Source: Dama dama
Taxonomy: Eukaryota > Chordata > Mammalia > Artiodactyla > Cervidae
Assembly (NCBI RefSeq): GCF_033118175.1
Contig: NC_083685.1
Coordinates: forward strand, 127,654,501 to 127,718,500
DNA length: 64,000 nucleotides
Direction: 5' to 3'
The notes beneath the pieces are model-generated. The model was not told the DNA's origin. It did no database searches and saw only the letters and a list, made by a program, of their open reading frames with translations. This document shows, piece after piece, positions 63,300 to 64,000 of this stretch; the stretch's first letter is position 1; each line of letters starts with the position of its first letter. A program made the translations under genes and the position numbers.

Positions 63300-64000
63300 G
63301 GCCGATTTCTGTAGCACATTCCTAAAAGAGCTCACCTGCGGTCACAGTTTCAGCCTATCTTTTACGCCAACCGTTGTCTAAACTTGCATCTTCAGACTTT
63401 TCCTCTAACGAGCTACAGGCATGGACACCCGCCTGAACCTCTCGAGATGTCTTGGCAGGACTTCCACAAGCCTAAGAGACACTCTCTGTCCCCCTGTGAC
63501 TCTCCTTTCACTTTATGGAGTCCCTGTTTTTGCCAAGGTACCACAGGCCCTCCCCGCCGCCCCCACCAAGGAGAAATCTGTTACCTTTGACCACTCCGCA
63601 GTCTGACCCTCAGGATCAGCTTTGTACCCCAGACCTACAGCCCCGCTTCCTGACCACACAGCCCCATCCCTCTCTGAGGCCCCGAACACCTCACATCTGG
63701 CTCACTGGCACCATTTCCCAAATGCTTTAAATTCTTTCATCCGTTCTCCAGACTGGGGCATTCTACGCCACCCAGCCAAAGTATTTCTTCTTCTGGAAAT
63801 GCCAATTTTATTATATTTGTCTGCCTGGAAAGCCTACAAAACCAGTGACACAAGCCTTGACTTGACTTGAGAGGTTCTCCATGATCTCCATTTCTTTCCA
63901 AACTGCTCCGCCACTGATCACCCACAGAAACACCTGGCTCAGGTCAAAGTAGACTGCGTTCTAATTAGGATCAAGTTCCACTGCCAGTAACAGGATAGCC
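63300..64000 (+). mobile_element. L2-like remnant (weak), runs off the window
   Basis: Pyrimidine-rich text such as ACACCCGCCTGAACCTCTCG and TTGTCTGCCTGGAAAGCCTA resembles L2 coding and 3' sequence, highly diverged. Could instead be unique. Confidence 0.3.

Overview
This is mammalian nuclear DNA from a ruminant, most likely a bovid. The diagnosis rests on interspersed repeats: RTE-type BovB LINEs, Bov-tA SINEs (a tRNA-Glu-like head joined to a BovB-derived tail), one dimeric Bov-A2, CHR-type tRNA SINEs that are shared with other cetartiodactyls, and artiodactyl L1 3' ends. Older mammal-wide layers (MIR, L2, old L1, hAT/Charlie-type DNA transposons) lie between them. Family names come from recognising diagnostic words by eye; no alignment was run, so most repeat edges are good to about 5-20 bases. 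Species within the ruminants is not resolved.

I find no convincing protein-coding exon of a host gene on either strand. Nearly every long open frame is a repeat, a TG microsatellite or GC-rich chance. The window therefore reads as a gene-poor interval or a large intron. Several repeat-poor islands carry the look of developmental regulatory DNA: a CRE/CCAAT/X-box-like cluster near 300-480, TAATTA clusters at 8.9-9.1, 34.8, 45.1-45.2 and 61.2 kb, a two-lobed CpG island at 28.6-29.3 kb, and AT-rich inverted-repeat DNA at 55.7-56.3 kb. These suggest proximity to a developmental transcription-factor gene, but this is inference.

Layout: 0-5.5 kb is single-copy DNA with a complex TG array; 5.5-16 kb is mixed SINE, BovB, L1 and L2 DNA with a GC-rich homeodomain-site element near 9 kb; 16-23 kb contains an old L1 3' region reopened by four SINEs; 23-33 kb has a DNA transposon with target duplication, BovB copies and the CpG island; 33.5-38 and 43.8-45.1 kb are the largest repeat-poor blocks; 41.9-43.8 and 52.1-53.5 kb are the two longest BovB copies, both with broken reverse transcriptase; 55-64 kb mixes candidate conserved DNA with SINEs and ends in L2-like sequence.

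The clearest mechanistic signals are retrotransposition scars: two BovB insertions and one L1 with 5' inversions (twin priming), a BovB joined to a Bov-tA, a Bov-tA unit with a duplicated tail inside one target-site duplication, a Bov-tA nested inside another, and a DNA transposon with an internal triplication. I see no CRISPR array, no functional tRNA or rRNA gene and no endogenous retrovirus.
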